Source: Streptomyces mutabilis
GTDB lineage: Bacteria > Actinomycetota > Actinomycetes > Streptomycetales > Streptomycetaceae
Direction: 5' to 3'
DNA length: 64,000 nt
Assembly: GCF_014649815.1 (NCBI RefSeq)
Contig: NZ_BMTT01000005.1
Span: 186,001-250,000 of the forward strand
Below the pieces are notes generated by a model. It did no database searches. It worked only from the letters and a program-made list of their open reading frames with translations, and was not told where the DNA came from. Position numbers and translations under genes: made by a program. Shown piece after piece: positions 54,882-63,537 of the stretch. The stretch's first letter is position 1. Each line of letters begins with the position of its first letter.

Positions 54882-56348
54882 TCAGCCCTTGAACCAGCCG
54901 GAGGGGGCGGGGGAGAGGTTCTGGTAGATGTGCTTCGCCTCCTGGTACTCCCTCAACCCCGAGGGTCCGAGTTCGCGCCCCACACCCGAGTGACCGAAAC
55001 CGCCCCACTCCGCCTGCGGCACATAGGGGTGGAAGTCGTTGATCCACACGGTGCCGTGCCGCAGCCGCTGGGCGACCCGCTGGGCGCGGCCGGCGTCGGA
55101 GGTCCACACACCGCCGGCCAGTCCGTAGCGGGTGTCGTTGGCCAGTTCCACCGCCTCGTCCTCGGTGTGGAAGCGTTCGACGGTGACGACCGGGCCGAAC
55201 ACCTCTTCCTGGACGATGCGCATGGACCTGTCGCAGTCGGCGAACACGGTCGGCAGCAGGAAGAAGCCGCGGCTCAGCGCGGGATCGTCCGGACGGGTGC
55301 CCCCGGTGACGAGCCGGGCGCCCTCCTCCAGGGCGGTGGCGATGTGCCGCTCGACCTTGGCACGGTGCTCGGCGGAGCTGAGCGGACCGCTCTCCGTGCC
55401 CTCCTCCATGCCGTTGCCGAGCCGGATCGCCCGGGCCCGGCGGGCAAGGGCCTCGACGAACCGGTCGTGCAGGGCGTTCTGCACCAGCAGCCGGGAACCG
55501 GCCGAACATACCTGGCCGGCGTGCAGGAAGGCCGCGTCGAGCGCGTAGTCCACGGCGGCGGCGAAGTCCGCGTCCTCGAAGACGACGTTGGGGTTCTTGC
55601 CGCCCAGTTCCAGGGCCACCTTCTTCGGCCCCTCGGCAGCGGCGGCCATGATGGCGCGTCCGGTGGCGAGACCACCGGTGAACGACACCAGGTCGACCTC
55701 GGGGTGGCTGGTGAGGGCGGCGCCGACGGTCGCGCCGGCTCCGAGGACCAAGTTGACGACACCGCGTGGCGCCCCGGCCTCCTCGATGAGCCGGATCATG
55801 GCGATCGTGGTGAGCGGGGTGACCTCGCTCGGCTTGAGGACGATGGTGTTCCCGGCGGCAAGCGCGGGCGCCACTTTCCACGACGCCTGGAGCAGAGGGT
55901 AGTTCCAGGGGGCGATGAGCGCGCACACCCCGACCGGCTGGTGGACGACGCGGCTGAGGACGTCCGGGCCGACGTCCACGACGCGGCCACCGTCCTTGTC
56001 GGCCAGTTCGCCGTAGTAGCGGAAGGCGTTCGCCACGTCCTCCACGTCGAGACGCGCCTCGGTCAGCGTCTTGCCGGTGTCCAGCGTCTCGGAACGGGCG
56101 ATCTCCTCCTTGTCGCGCAGCAGCAGGGAGTGGACGCGCAGCAGGAGGTCGGCCCGTCGGCGGGTGGGAGCGTCGGCCCACTCCTCCTCGTCGAAGGCGC
56201 GGCGAGCGGCACGTACCGCGCGGTCCGTGTCGGTGGCGTCCGCCTCGTCGACGGTGGCGACGACGGAGGCGTCGTACGGGTTGAGTACTTCCCGCCGGCC
56301 GCCGGCCGCCCCTTGAGTCCATGCGCCGTCGATGTACAGATCGCTCAC
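54882..56348 (-). CDS. betB: betaine-aldehyde dehydrogenase-like NAD(P)+ enzyme
   Basis: A 488-residue aldehyde dehydrogenase. APWNYPLLQASWKVAPALAAGNTIVLKPSE forms the cofactor cleft. The general-base glutamate is in VALELGGKNPNVVFED and the catalytic cysteine in FLHAGQVCSAGSR (about 284). The C-terminal part VWINDFHPYVPQAEWGGFGHSGVGRELG, with the PQAEWGG-type oligomerisation motif, is characteristic of BADH/GbsA enzymes. Start GTG 56348 with GGAGG upstream. It is the first gene of the bet operon, 78 bases before the GMC gene. Confidence 0.92.
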   Translation of the reverse strand: MSDLYIDGAWTQGAAGGRREVLNPYDASVVATVDEADATDTDRAVRAARRAFDEEEWADAPTRRRADLLLRVHSLLLRDKEEIARSETLDTGKTLTEARLDVEDVANAFRYYGELADKDGGRVVDVGPDVLSRVVHQPVGVCALIAPWNYPLLQASWKVAPALAAGNTIVLKPSEVTPLTTIAMIRLIEEAGAPRGVVNLVLGAGATVGAALTSHPEVDLVSFTGGLATGRAIMAAAAEGPKKVALELGGKNPNVVFEDADFAAAVDYALDAAFLHAGQVCSAGSRLLVQNALHDRFVEALARRARAIRLGNGMEEGTESGPLSSAEHRAKVERHIATALEEGARLVTGGTRPDDPALSRGFFLLPTVFADCDRSMRIVQEEVFGPVVTVERFHTEDEAVELANDTRYGLAGGVWTSDAGRAQRVAQRLRHGTVWINDFHPYVPQAEWGGFGHSGVGRELGPSGLREYQEAKHIYQNLSPAPSGWFKG

Positions 56349-56479
56349 CGTGGTACCTCCTCTGCGACGGGTCGGTCCCGGGCAAACCGGGACATTACCG
56401 CCTGTTGTCGCTCGAGGTGTGGATATCGGCGCCTGTAGGCGGACCCTGTTCGTGGTGACGGTCGCGTACGGGGGTGCGC

Positions 56480-56497
56480 GGAGTGAGTGCTCACTCC
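56480..56497. promoter_or_regulatory. TetR-type palindrome
   Basis: GGAGTGA-GTGC-TCACTCC is an 18-base palindrome with perfect 7-base arms, upstream of the bet operon (132 bases before betB) and overlapping the end of a TetR-like fragment. TGAGTG...CACTCA-type sites are typical TetR-family operators. Confidence 0.6.
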
Positions 56498-56570
56498 GTA
56501 GGCACCGCGGCGCCGCACTCGGCGATCAGCGGGATCGCGGTCTGGATGATCATTTCGCGGCGCCGCTCCG
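56491..56570 (-). pseudogene. N-terminal scrap of a TetR family regulator
   Basis: On the complement the frame reads RRREMIIQTAIPLIAECGAAVPTE and then stops at once. This matches helix 1 of TetR proteins (RRE.I..TA..LIAE.G), but the recognition helix and ligand domain are absent. It lies where a betI-type regulator would be expected, upstream of betB on the same strand. Confidence 0.5.
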
Positions 56571-56979
56571 GCGACGCCGGGCACGCTCGCCGAGCGGCGG
56601 GGCGGGCGCCGGTAGCTGTGGCTGTCGCCCGGTCCCGGCACGCCGCCTCAGCGACTCCCGCCACGGCTGCGGTGGGTGGAAGGCATCGTCCGGACATCGA
56701 CGCGGTCCGCAGGTACTCCTCCATCAGCAGTCCCGAGGGCAGTCGCAGCAGTGCCGGCAGCACCGCGCCGTGGGGCAGGGGCCAAGTCGTCACCGTAGTT
56801 GTCGTCGTCGTTGATCTCGAAGCCCGCGGCGCTCGCCGTGACCCCACGCTGCCGTGCCTGCTGGGTGACGTCGGCATCAACGTCCGGGGCGCCGGCCGCC
56901 GTTACCCGATGCCGCCGATGCGTCCGCACGGGATGGGGTCCGCACCCGAGGGGAGCGAGGCATGCTACATTCTCGATCC

Positions 56980-56994
56980 TGAATATGGTTTCCA
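56980..56994. promoter_or_regulatory. Zur-like box before the FecCD operon
   Basis: TGAATATGGTTTCCA matches the Streptomyces Zur box TGAAAATGATTTTCA at 11 of 14 arm positions and ends 28 bases before the FecCD start. A related site stands before the MFS/TauD operon. It does not match the DmdR/IdeR iron box (TTAGGTTAGGCTAACCTAA). Confidence 0.55.
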
Positions 56995-57022
56995 TTATCG
57001 ACAGAAAGTGTAGGTAGGCCAC

Positions 57023-58162
57023 GTGCCTCCGCCTTCGACCTCCATACCGTCGGCAAGTGCGGACACGGCCGGCCCGGCCGAGGTGCCGGCGGCCGTACCC
57101 GCGGCGGCCGTGAAGGGCCGGCTCGCCTCCCGCAAGGCCCTGCTGCTCGGCTGCGCGGCGTTGACCGCGGTCCTGTTCGGTTCCGTCGTCGTCGCCATCG
57201 GGTTGGGGCCCGCGGTCATCACTCCGGGCGAGACCGCCCGCCATCTGTGGGCGGCTCTCAGCGGCGGGCACATCGGCCCGGACGAGGTGACGACGTATCA
57301 GATCGTCTGGCAGATCCGCACGCCCCGAGTTCTGCTGGCGGCACTGGTGGGGGCGGGGCTCAGCGCGATCGGCGTGGCGGTCCAGGCGCTGGTGCGCAAC
57401 GCGCTGGCCGACCCCTTCGTCCTCGGTGTCTCCTCGGGCGCCTCCGTGGGTGCCGTCGGCGTCACGGTCACCGGAGGGCTGGCCGCACTCGGCATCTACG
57501 CGGTCTCCGTCGGCGCCTTCATCGGCGCGCTCGTCGCCTCGCTCCTGGTGTACGCCGCCTCCGTCAGCCGGGGCACGCTCTCGCCACTGCGCCTCGTTCT
57601 CACGGGTGTGGCCATGTCGCTCGGCTTCCAGGCCGTGATGAGCCTGATCGTCTACTTCGCGCCGGACAGCGAGGCGACGAGCATGGTCCTGTACTGGACG
57701 ATGGGCAGCTTCGGCGCCGCGACCTGGGGCGCGCTGCCGGTCGTGTCCGTGGTGGTGCTGGCCGGAATCGCGGTCCTTCACCGGTACGGGCGGGTCATGG
57801 ACGTGCTGGCCCTCGGCGACGAGACCGCCGCGAGCCTGGGAGTCGGTCCCGACCGGTACCGGAAGGGACTGTTGCTTCTCGTCTCGCTCGTCACGGGCGT
57901 CATGGTCGCCGTCAGCGGCGCCATCGCGTTCGTCGGGCTCGTCATGCCGCATGTGGTGCGGATGCTCGTCGGCGCCACTCACGCGCGCGTGCTCGCCGTG
58001 GCCCCACTGGTAGGAGCGATCTTCATGGTGTGGGTCGATCTGGCGGCACGAACCGTGGTCGCCCCGCGCGAACTGCCGCTCGGGGTCGTCACCGCGCTCG
58101 TCGGGGTGCCCGTCTTCATCGCCCTGATGCGTCGCAAGGGCTACACGTTCGGGGGACGCTGA
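57023..58162 (+). CDS. FecCD family permease of a metal-chelate ABC transporter
   Basis: A 379-residue BtuC/FecCD permease with about ten membrane helices after a 40-residue soluble start. Diagnostic segments are QIVWQIRTPRVLLAALVGAGLSAIGVAVQALVRNALADPFVLGVSSGASVGA and ISGAIAFVGLVMPHVVRMLVG-like AVSGAIAFVGLVMPHVVRMLVG. The end LPLGVVTALVGVPVFIALMRRKG is also typical. It moves ferric-siderophore-, cobalamin- or other chelate-type ligands. It is the first gene of a three-gene operon, unusual in that the binding protein comes last. Start GTG 57023 lies behind a GTAGGTAGG stretch. Confidence 0.92.
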   Translation: MPPPSTSIPSASADTAGPAEVPAAVPAAAVKGRLASRKALLLGCAALTAVLFGSVVVAIGLGPAVITPGETARHLWAALSGGHIGPDEVTTYQIVWQIRTPRVLLAALVGAGLSAIGVAVQALVRNALADPFVLGVSSGASVGAVGVTVTGGLAALGIYAVSVGAFIGALVASLLVYAASVSRGTLSPLRLVLTGVAMSLGFQAVMSLIVYFAPDSEATSMVLYWTMGSFGAATWGALPVVSVVVLAGIAVLHRYGRVMDVLALGDETAASLGVGPDRYRKGLLLLVSLVTGVMVAVSGAIAFVGLVMPHVVRMLVGATHARVLAVAPLVGAIFMVWVDLAARTVVAPRELPLGVVTALVGVPVFIALMRRKGYTFGGR

Positions 58163-58163
58163 C

Positions 58164-58937
58164 ATGGACCTGAGACTCGACGAACTCTCCGTTGTGACCG
58201 ACGGCAGAACCCTCGTGCGTGCGTTGTCCCTGGAAGTCGCGGAGGGACAGGTCGTGGGGCTGGTCGGCCCCAACGGAAGCGGCAAGTCCACCGCACTGCG
58301 ATGCGTGTACCGGGCGCTGCGCCCCAGCTCCGGAACCGTCTGGCTGGGCGAGCAGGACCTGACCCGGCTTCCGCTGCGCCACAGCGCCCGGACCGTCGCG
58401 GCGATGACACAGGACGGCGGCGTCGACTTCGACTTCACGGTCGAGGAGGTCGTCGCCCTGGGACGCGCGCCGCATCTGCGCGGGAACCAGGCGCTCAGTG
58501 GCCGCGAGCGCGAGCTGTGCGAGCGAGCGATGGACCAGCTCGACATCGGGCACCTCGCGCAGCGGGGGGTTCTGACGCTGTCGGGCGGCGAGCGTCAGCG
58601 CGTGCTGCTGGCACGCGCACTCGTGCAGGAACCGAAGATCCTCGTCCTCGACGAGCCGACCAATCACCTCGACGTCCGCCACCAGGTCGACCTGCTCTCG
58701 CTCCTGCGCGGGTCGGGGCTCACCGTCCTCGTCGTCCTGCACGACCTCAATCTCGCCGCGGCGGCCTGTGACCGGCTCGGCGTGCTCTCCCAGGGCCGCC
58801 TGGTAGCTTCCGGCGCGCCCGCGGAGGTGCTCACGACACAGCTGGTCGGTGACGTCTTCGGGGTGCGGGCCAGCGTCGTTCCGCACCCACTGACCGGCGA
58901 CCCCCAACTGCTGTATTCGCTCAACTCGACCTGCTGA
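58164..58937 (+). CDS. ABC transporter ATP-binding protein (FepC/BtuD type)
   Basis: A 257-residue ATPase with Walker A GLVGPNGSGKST (about 34-45), Q-loop in AMTQDG, signature LSGGERQRVLLARAL (about 138-152), Walker B ILVLDEPTNHLD (about 159-170) and switch His in VVLHDLN. It starts one base after the permease stop, so it is translationally coupled. It energises the FecCD permease. Confidence 0.95.
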   Translation: MDLRLDELSVVTDGRTLVRALSLEVAEGQVVGLVGPNGSGKSTALRCVYRALRPSSGTVWLGEQDLTRLPLRHSARTVAAMTQDGGVDFDFTVEEVVALGRAPHLRGNQALSGRERELCERAMDQLDIGHLAQRGVLTLSGGERQRVLLARALVQEPKILVLDEPTNHLDVRHQVDLLSLLRGSGLTVLVVLHDLNLAAAACDRLGVLSQGRLVASGAPAEVLTTQLVGDVFGVRASVVPHPLTGDPQLLYSLNSTC

Positions 58938-58952
58938 AAGGCTGTGCCCCGA

Positions 58953-59963
58953 ATGCGCACGAACAGATCCCGTGCTGCCGTCCGGCAGCGTGCCGCCGTA
59001 GGATCCGCCCTGGCGGCTGCGCTGGTGCTCGGCGGTTGCGGTGCCGAGATCGAGCCGGACGCCAAGGCGTCCGGCGAGGTCACCGTCAAGCGCTGCGGGG
59101 AGCCGGTGCGGTACACGGTTCCCGAGCGTGCTGTCGCCTATGAGGGCGGCAGCGCGGACAAGCTGTTCGCCCTCGGCCTGACCGAGCATGTGCACGGCTA
59201 TGTGATGCCTCCAGCCAATCCGCCGGTGAGCGAGTCCCCCTGGGCGTCCGAATACGCGAAGGTGAAGAAGCTCAGTGACGACCTCCTCAACAAGGAGGTC
59301 GTGGTCGAGGCCGAGTCCGACTTCGTGGTGGCCGGATGGAACTCCGGCTTCAAGGACGAGCGGGGTATCACACCCGAGATTCTGGACAAGCTCGGCATCC
59401 AGAGCTTCATGCACACCGAGAGCTGCTTCAACTACCCCGAGTACCCCGAGAAGGTGGCCCCCTTCGAGGCTCTCTACACCGACCTCGAACGACTCGGCAA
59501 GATCTTCCGGGTCGAGAAGAAGGCCACGGAGGTGGTCGACGCGTTGCGGAAGCGAGTGAAGGAGGTGGAGGCCCAGGCCCCGGCGGGTGAGCCGGTGCCG
59601 GTGTTCCTCTACGACTCCGGCACCGACCAGCCGTTCACCGCGGGCAACCAGGTGCCGCCCAACGACATCATCGAGAAGGCGGGCGGCAGGAACGTCTTCG
59701 ACGGCCTCGACGAGCGCTGGACCCAGGTCAGCTGGGAATCCGTCGCCGAGGCCGAGCCCGAGGTCGTCGTCATCCTCGACTACGGCGACCTGCCGGCCGA
59801 AAAGAAGATCGACTTCTTGAAGAAGTCCCCCCACACCAGGGCACTTCCCGCCGTGAAGAAAAACAACTTCTTCGTACTCGACTACAACGAGGGCATCAGC
59901 GGCCCCCGTAACATCGACGGCCTGGAGAAGTTCGCCGCGTACGTGCGCGAACTCCGGGGCTGA
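58953..59963 (+). CDS. metal-chelate-binding lipoprotein (periplasmic-binding fold type III)
   Basis: About 336 residues. The lipoprotein signal is basic (MRTNRSRAAVRQR), then GSALAAALVLGGCG with the lipid-attached Cys at about 30. The mature part has VRYTVPERAVAYEGGSADKLFALGLTEHVHGYVMPP and the long helix linking two lobes. VVILDYGDLPAEKKIDFLKK also fits the Peripla_BP_2 family. Ligand-side residues are not predictable; the sequence is rich in Tyr/Asn/Glu. A GTG at 58944 is an alternative start, but the ribosome site GAAAGG is only 3 bases from it. It is the last gene of the operon. Confidence 0.9.
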   Translation: MRTNRSRAAVRQRAAVGSALAAALVLGGCGAEIEPDAKASGEVTVKRCGEPVRYTVPERAVAYEGGSADKLFALGLTEHVHGYVMPPANPPVSESPWASEYAKVKKLSDDLLNKEVVVEAESDFVVAGWNSGFKDERGITPEILDKLGIQSFMHTESCFNYPEYPEKVAPFEALYTDLERLGKIFRVEKKATEVVDALRKRVKEVEAQAPAGEPVPVFLYDSGTDQPFTAGNQVPPNDIIEKAGGRNVFDGLDERWTQVSWESVAEAEPEVVVILDYGDLPAEKKIDFLKKSPHTRALPAVKKNNFFVLDYNEGISGPRNIDGLEKFAAYVRELRG

Positions 59964-60185
59964 GCCGCCCGCGCACCCGCCGACGACAGGACACCAGCGT
60001 GGCGCCGGCCCGCCGCCCCTCGGACACCGAGGTACGTCCGCCGGCCGTGCTCTCGTCGTCGGTGCCGGCCGGTCCGTCCTGGGGGCGGCCTTATGTCGGG
60101 AGAGGCGGCACCGGTCACGTCTGACGGGCCGGACGTGGCCTGTTGCCGCGCCGCGGGCACGGTGACCTCCGGCCCCGGACGCGTC

Positions 60186-60977
60186 TCAGTCCGCGTCCGA
60201 GCTGCGTGCCGTGAGGATGCGGACGGTGCGTGACCCGGTGTGCCCGTCCCGCCCGTGCCAGCAGCGGTAGTTGTCGAGAACCAGGATGTCACCCGCGCCG
60301 AGCCGGAAGCGGGGGAGTGATGCCTCGGCAGCGTGCACGGCGTCGCCGAAGCGGGCGAGGTGGGCGCGGACCCGTTCCGTGTCCGGGTCGCGGTACATCG
60401 GTACGGCCCCGTCCGTGCGACGGACGATGCGCCGTCCGGCGCGAGTGAACTCCACGTGCCGCCCGACCCGGGGAGTGGCCGGGAGCCCTCGCAGGCCCAC
60501 CCAGGCGCCGTACAGGTCGACGTCGGAGCCGGTGAGGAAGGCGCTCAGTTCGGGGTCGCCGGAGGCGAGGTCGTCCACGAAGGCGTAGGCGTCCAGTGCG
60601 AAGGAGTCGCCGGCGTGGGGAGCCGGGCGGACGCACTGGACGAGGACGTGGTCCTCGTCGGGGTGACGCCGACGACGGGGGACTCCTTTGATGTCGACGA
60701 CGAGGTCGAAGCCGTCGGCGTGCAGGTGGACGGGACCGCCGTCGCGCGAGGTGCGCTCCCGGTGCGGGTACAGCTCGCGGAGGCGGTCGCCGATGACCTG
60801 GGCCGCGGCGACCACAAGGGCGTCGGACGTGTTCTCGTGGCCGGTGAGGATCACCGCCCCGTCGCGGGACAGTGATGCGCGTGCCTCATCGACCCTGTCG
60901 AGCGGGACACGCTGCGGCGTGATGCCCGCGTCGGCGGGACGCTCGTGCGGACCCTGGGAGTGAACGGGTGCGTGCAT
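60186..60977 (-). CDS. TauD/TfdA-type Fe(II)/2-oxoglutarate-dependent oxygenase
   Basis: A 263-residue protein. A double-stranded-beta-helix oxygenase is indicated by the metal triad: H86 and D88 in HLHADGFDL and H241 in LDNYRCWHGRDG. R250 in SRTVRILTAR is the usual 2-oxoglutarate-binding arginine. It is somewhat short for TauD (about 280-300). RDGAVILTGHENTSD is the family-typical N-terminal strand. Such enzymes hydroxylate, desaturate, halogenate or decarboxylate amino-acid-like substrates in natural product pathways. It starts 20 bases after the MFS gene on the same transcript. Substrate unknown. Confidence 0.85.
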   Translation of the reverse strand: MHAPVHSQGPHERPADAGITPQRVPLDRVDEARASLSRDGAVILTGHENTSDALVVAAAQVIGDRLRELYPHRERTSRDGGPVHLHADGFDLVVDIKGVPRRRRHPDEDHVLVQCVRPAPHAGDSFALDAYAFVDDLASGDPELSAFLTGSDVDLYGAWVGLRGLPATPRVGRHVEFTRAGRRIVRRTDGAVPMYRDPDTERVRAHLARFGDAVHAAEASLPRFRLGAGDILVLDNYRCWHGRDGHTGSRTVRILTARSSDAD

Positions 60978-60997
60978 GGCTCCAGGCTGCTCCTCGA

Positions 60998-62305
60998 TCA
61001 GTGGGAAGGGTCCTTCCCACGCCGGTCGGTGGTCGTCGTCGCGGGCGTGTGGGAGAAGGCGCGGGTGCTGGGAACGAGGGCCGCGGCGGCCGGTGCCGCG
61101 AAACAGACGACCGCGCAGCCCGCGAGGACCGCCGTGGCACCGAAGACGTCGATGGCGGGGGCGATGACGGCGAGTCCGACCGGGGCGAGGCCGTAGGAGA
61201 GCAGGAAGTCCAGGGAGGAGACCCGGGCCAGCTTGTCCGGGGCCACCTCGCGCTGGGCGGCGGTGAACCACGGCACGTTGAACAGCTCGATACCGATGCC
61301 CGCGACGGCGTAGGCGGCCATCACGACGACAGGGTGCACGGGGAACACGAGGCTGAGCGGCGCGAATCCGTATGCGGCGAGGCCGGCCAGGGCGGCCCGG
61401 CCCGGGGAGCGGGGGCGCCAGCGGGCGATGAGCACAGCACCGGCCAGCGCTCCGGCGGTGTAGGCGGTCATCGCGCCCGCGAGGACGACCTCGGTGCCGT
61501 ACTCGTCCCTGCTGACCAGGGGGAGAGCGACGCCGGTCGCGGAGTAGCCGGTGGCTATGACGGCGGTCAGCGCGCCCAGGCCGGCGAGGAACCACGGGTG
61601 CCTTCGGGCCTCGCGGATGCCCTCGGCGAACTCGGTGAGGAACGAGGCCCTGCCCGTACCGGCCGAGGGCTCGGACGCGGCGTCGGCGGTGCCGGGCCGC
61701 GCGCCGCGTCCGGGGACGCACGCGGCGACGAGCCAGAGCAGCCCGACGCCCACCAGCAGCGCCCCGGTGTCCAGGAACACGGCGAGCAGCGCGGCCAACG
61801 AGGGTCCCACGAGCGTGGTGGCCCGCACGGCCAAGGTCATGGCGGCGTTGGCCTGCTGCCTGCGGTCGGCTTCCACCACCTCGGCGGTCAGAGCCTGGTA
61901 GGCGGGACGGCAGGCACCCTGTCCGGCGCCGGCCACCGCGGCGGCCGTGGCCATCAGCAGCACCGAGCGGTCCAGTCCGGCGGCGAGCACGGGGGACGCG
62001 GCACCGGCGGCGAGCCCCGCCCACAGGACGACGCCCCGGCGGGAGTGCCGGTCGGCCAGCACCCCGGCCAAGGGAACCGCGGCGAGGAATCCCGCGGTTC
62101 GGGCGGCGAGCAGCAGTCCGAGGTCGGTGGCGGTGAGTGTCCGGTCGAGGACCGCGAGACCGAGCACGAACGGCAGGGCCCAGGTGGCCAGGCCCGACGC
62201 CGTGGCGCCCGTCCAGAGGCGGAGGAAGGCGAGGTCGAGCAGGACGGTGCGCCGCCGCCCGGGTCGGGCCTCCACGGCGTCGGGAAGGGCGGATGGGGTG
62301 GGCAC
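60998..62305 (-). CDS. MFS exporter (enterobactin-exporter-like group)
   Basis: A 435-residue transporter with about 12 helices. FLRLWTGATASGLATWALPFVLGLAVLDRT, then AVPLAGVLADRHSRRGVVLW (the MFS loop 2-3 motif) and GAGQGACRPAYQALTAEVV lead to the second half AYTAGALAGAVLIARW. The layout is that of the EntS-like/MFS_3 group that exports siderophores, but drug exporters look the same. GTG 62305 follows AGGAG. Together with the TauD gene it forms an operon behind a Zur-like box, so export of a metal-chelating product is plausible. Confidence 0.88.
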   Translation of the reverse strand: MPTPSALPDAVEARPGRRRTVLLDLAFLRLWTGATASGLATWALPFVLGLAVLDRTLTATDLGLLLAARTAGFLAAVPLAGVLADRHSRRGVVLWAGLAAGAASPVLAAGLDRSVLLMATAAAVAGAGQGACRPAYQALTAEVVEADRRQQANAAMTLAVRATTLVGPSLAALLAVFLDTGALLVGVGLLWLVAACVPGRGARPGTADAASEPSAGTGRASFLTEFAEGIREARRHPWFLAGLGALTAVIATGYSATGVALPLVSRDEYGTEVVLAGAMTAYTAGALAGAVLIARWRPRSPGRAALAGLAAYGFAPLSLVFPVHPVVVMAAYAVAGIGIELFNVPWFTAAQREVAPDKLARVSSLDFLLSYGLAPVGLAVIAPAIDVFGATAVLAGCAVVCFAAPAAAALVPSTRAFSHTPATTTTDRRGKDPSH

Positions 62306-62784
62306 GATGGTGCGCTCCTGTCGTGTGCGGGGTCGGCGGGCCGGACGCGATGCGGCCACAACGGCCCTGACCAGTTCGGGGGATGGGTTATGCCGCCGAC
62401 CGTCGGCACGGGGCGGGCGAGCGGGGTGGCGGTGTGTCGGCAACAGACTACCGCAATGACAATCATTTCCATTAGTGTGCTGTCGGCCCGCCGGTTCCTC
62501 GGCGTGAGCCGTCCCTGTGCTGTCCACCGGAGGGTCCATGCGCTGCCCCGCACGTCCCGGGAGCATGTCCACCGGTCCTCGCGCTGACGCCCGCTCGCTC
62601 CTCGTCGGCCGTGGAGCCCGCCGACGACTCCCGCCGGGCGACGGCCGGACGTGCGACGACCGTGACGGGCCGCCGCCGACTCGTCCGGGCGGGCGGCAGG
62701 CGGACGGCCACCCGTCATCGGCCCGGCCGGACCTGGCCACCTAGCACACCCGACGACTCGTCATCGACCAGGAAGGACCCACGA
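62306..62784. promoter_or_regulatory. divergent control region of the exporter and methyltransferase operons
   Basis: 479 bases without a gene. It contains the Zur-like box at 62457-62471; the remainder has Arg/Pro-rich frames without motifs. Confidence 0.5.
62457..62471. promoter_or_regulatory. Zur-like box before the MFS-TauD operon
   Basis: TGACAATCATTTCCA matches the Streptomyces Zur box TGAAAATGATTTTCA at 12 of 14 arm positions. It is 152 bases before the exporter start and 314 bases before the divergent methyltransferase start. It shares the longer pattern TGA-N2-AT-N2-TTTCCATTA with the box at 56980. Confidence 0.6.
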
Positions 62785-63537
62785 ATGGACCGGAACACGA
62801 CCGGCCCCGCTCTTCTCGAGCAGTTGCCCCCACCGCTGCCCGCGGACCGGATCATCGCCCTGAACCAGCCGAAGGGCGACCTGCACACCACCCGCTCCTA
62901 CGAATGGAACGGATGGACCTTCGACGTTCCGCCAGGCGTCTTCATACCCGGCTGGACCAGCCGCCTGATCCACGAACGGCTGCTCGACGGCCGCATCGAG
63001 ACCCGCGGCCGCCGTTACGCCGCCATGGGCGTCGGCCTCGGCGTCGAGGCCGTGACAGCGGGCACCCGGGGTGCCCGGGAGATCCACGCGATCGACGTCC
63101 ACCCGGAGAGCGTGGCCGCGACCACCCGCCACTACCGGTGCCTCGTCGGCGAGCGCCCGGACACCGCGTTCCTCCCCGTCGTGAGCGATGTCTTCGAGGC
63201 CCTCCCGGACGAAGTCCGGCTGGACGTCATCACCTTCAACCCGCCCGCCGTCAGCCAGACCGTCAGCGACGACCCCGACGTCGTACGCAACGTCTGCGTG
63301 GGCGCACCGCTGATCGCGACGTTCTTCGCCCAGATCGCGGAGAAGGACCTTCTCGCACCCGGCGGCGAGATCCACCTCATCGCCTCCAACACCGCAGACC
63401 TGCGCGCCCTCGTGCAACACGCCGTGGACCACGGGTTCCGTCCCCGGATCGACCACCTCCACGACTGGCGGGACGGCGTGCTGACCTTCCTGTTCCGCAT
63501 CACCCATGACGCGCCCCGTTCCGGAGGACGACGATGA
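62785..63537 (+). CDS. SAM-dependent methyltransferase with NPP-type motif
   Basis: A 250-residue Rossmann methyltransferase. The SAM site is YAAMGVGLGVEAVTAG (about 78-93) and HAIDVHPESV (about 101-110). ITFNPPAVSQ gives an N-P-P-A motif (152-155), the signature of enzymes that methylate planar nitrogens (PrmC/HemK and DNA amino-MTases), while LLAPGGEIHLIAS is the usual strand 5 region. The N-terminal 75 residues (LNQPKGDLHTTRSYEWNGWTFDVPPGVF) are unlike PrmC. GGAAGG precedes the ATG. Its stop overlaps the next start (ATGA), so both products probably act together. Confidence 0.85.
   Translation: MDRNTTGPALLEQLPPPLPADRIIALNQPKGDLHTTRSYEWNGWTFDVPPGVFIPGWTSRLIHERLLDGRIETRGRRYAAMGVGLGVEAVTAGTRGAREIHAIDVHPESVAATTRHYRCLVGERPDTAFLPVVSDVFEALPDEVRLDVITFNPPAVSQTVSDDPDVVRNVCVGAPLIATFFAQIAEKDLLAPGGEIHLIASNTADLRALVQHAVDHGFRPRIDHLHDWRDGVLTFLFRITHDAPRSGGRR

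Noticed and set aside
53919-56438. 839-codon plus-strand frame opposite betA/betB
   Set aside because: Antisense shadow without motifs over two classical dehydrogenase genes.
56980-56994. Iron box of DmdR/IdeR type in front of the FecCD operon
   Set aside because: The sequence lacks the TTAGGTTAGGCTAACCTAA pattern; it fits the Zur box much better.
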